From assembly GCA_002305275.1 (NCBI GenBank), contig DBQO01000012.1, positions 1 through 11,888 of the forward strand: a stretch of 11,888 bases of DNA, read 5' to 3'. Position 1 is the stretch's first letter. Each line of letters starts with the position of its first letter. Below are positions 11,395-11,888 of the stretch, in pieces. Below the pieces are notes generated by a model. It worked only from the letters and a program-made list of their open reading frames with translations. It was not told where the DNA came from and did no database searches. The DNA is from Bacteroidales bacterium UBA1392 (lineage in GTDB: Bacteria; Bacteroidota; Bacteroidia; Bacteroidales; UBA932). Position numbers and translations under genes: made by a program.

Positions 11395-11465
11395 CAGGGG
11401 AAGAGAGATTCGAACTCCCATCGATGGTTTTGGAGACCACTATTCTACCCTTGAACTATTCCCCT
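11395..11465 (-). tRNA. trnW: tRNA-Trp (anticodon CCA)
   Basis: A 71-nt tRNA folds fully by eye. The acceptor is AGGGGAA with TTCCCCT (7 bp). The D arm is GTTC/GAAT around AAGGGTA. The anticodon stem is GTGGT/ACCAT around CTCCAAA (anticodon CCA, Trp). The variable loop is CGAT. The T arm is GGGAG/CTCTC around TTCGAAT. The discriminator is G, as usual for bacterial tRNA-Trp. The next bases read CAA, so the 3' CCA is not encoded and must be added by nucleotidyltransferase. It lies between tuf and secE and is probably processed from a longer transcript. Confidence 0.97.
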
Positions 11466-11470
11466 ATGAG

Positions 11471-11510
11471 ATAACAGGAGGGTGGCGCAAATGTGTCTCC
11501 CTCCTGTTAT
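11471..11510 (-). other. Perfect 12-bp hairpin between tuf and tRNA-Trp
   Basis: ATAACAGGAGGG (11471-11482) is the exact reverse complement of 11499-11510, enclosing a 16-nt loop. It starts 12 bp after the tuf stop codon and ends five bases before the tRNA 5' end. On the minus strand it is followed by CTCATAGGGG with no T-run. It is therefore not a standard intrinsic terminator for tuf. It could be a terminator lacking a U-tract, an mRNA 3'-end stabiliser, or a processing signal separating tuf mRNA from the tRNA. Confidence 0.75.
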
Positions 11511-11522
11511 TCGTATAGTTAA

Positions 11523-11888
11523 TTAACTAATAATCTTGGTTACCTGACCTGAACCTACCGTACGGCCACCTTCACGGATTGCAAAACGGAGACCTTCGTT
11601 CAGAGCTACAGGATAGATAAGCTCAACCTTAATTGTAACATTGTCTCCGGGCATAACCATTTCAACACCTGCAGGGAGTTCAATCTCACCTGTAATGTCA
11701 AGTGTACGGATGAAGAACTGAGGACGATATTTGTTGTGGAAAGGAGTGTGACGACCACCTTCATCTTTCTTTAATACATAAATTGCTGCCTCAAATTTTC
11801 TGTGAGGTGTAATGGTGTTGGGGTGAGCAATAACCTGACCTCTCTTGATCTCTTTTTTGTCGATACCACGAAGGAGGAGACCTACGTT
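11523..11888 (-). CDS. tuf: Elongation factor Tu, C-terminal part (cut by window edge)
   Basis: The last 121 codons of EF-Tu, the GTPase that brings aminoacyl-tRNA to the ribosome. The visible part begins NVGLLLRGIDKKEIKRGQVI, matching E. coli EF-Tu from about residue 273, and covers the end of domain 2 and all of domain 3. Family motifs are KDEGGRHTPF, YRPQFFIRT, GVEMVMPGDNVTIKVELIYP and FAIREGGRTVGSGQVTKI. The GTPase domain lies beyond the window. The gene ends in TAA at 11523-11525 and is intact as far as seen. Residues around the kirromycin-contact positions in GGRHTPF, YRPQF and FAIREGG look wild type. Confidence 0.97.
   Translation of the reverse strand, partial: NVGLLLRGIDKKEIKRGQVIAHPNTITPHRKFEAAIYVLKKDEGGRHTPFHNKYRPQFFIRTLDITGEIELPAGVEMVMPGDNVTIKVELIYPVALNEGLRFAIREGGRTVGSGQVTKIIS

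Noticed and set aside
11499..11510. AGGAGGG on the minus strand as a Shine-Dalgarno site
   Set aside because: It is one arm of the perfect hairpin, no start codon or ORF follows at a suitable distance, and other genes here do not use Shine-Dalgarno sequences.

Overview
This window is a conserved core housekeeping locus from a Bacteroidota genome, most likely order Bacteroidales. Every gene lies on the minus strand. Transcription therefore runs from high to low coordinates: tuf (3' part only) - tRNA-Trp(CCA) - secE - nusG - rplK - rplA - rplJ - rplL - rpoB - rpoC. The assignment rests on three things: the tuf-trnW-secE-nusG order, the protein sequences (RpoB of about 1272 aa and RpoC of about 1430 aa, with large lineage-type insertions), and AT-rich start regions with no Shine-Dalgarno sequence upstream of any of the eight complete genes. 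Genus cannot be settled from this window.

Layout from the 5' end of the transcript. At 11523-11888 is the last 121 codons of EF-Tu. It is followed by a perfect 12-bp inverted repeat (11471-11510) and tRNA-Trp (11395-11465). secE, nusG, rplK, rplA and rplJ follow in tight succession with gaps of 4, 15, 12 and 14 bp. rplL follows after 45 bp. Between rplL and rpoB is a 106-bp spacer with a clear rho-independent hairpin and T-tract (8312-8344), probably an attenuator or partial terminator. rpoB and rpoC are 29 bp apart. rpoC ends just before a long A/T-flanked hairpin terminator (93-132). The last bases (1-92) hold a heptanucleotide tandem repeat and no gene I can support.

The genes form one functional unit. 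tRNA-Trp and EF-Tu serve elongation. SecE is part of the SecYEG translocon. NusG couples RNA polymerase to the ribosome. L11, L1, L10 and L7/L12 build the L1 stalk and the GTPase-associated stalk of the 50S subunit. RpoB and RpoC are the two large subunits of RNA polymerase. The internal hairpin offers a simple way to make more ribosomal protein than polymerase.

I found no mobile element, CRISPR array, defence or biosynthetic system, broken gene or sign of gene transfer. The points worth a second look are regulatory: the intra-operon terminator, the hairpin between tuf and trnW, the heptamer repeat downstream of rpoC, and the lack of room for an E. coli-type L10 leader.
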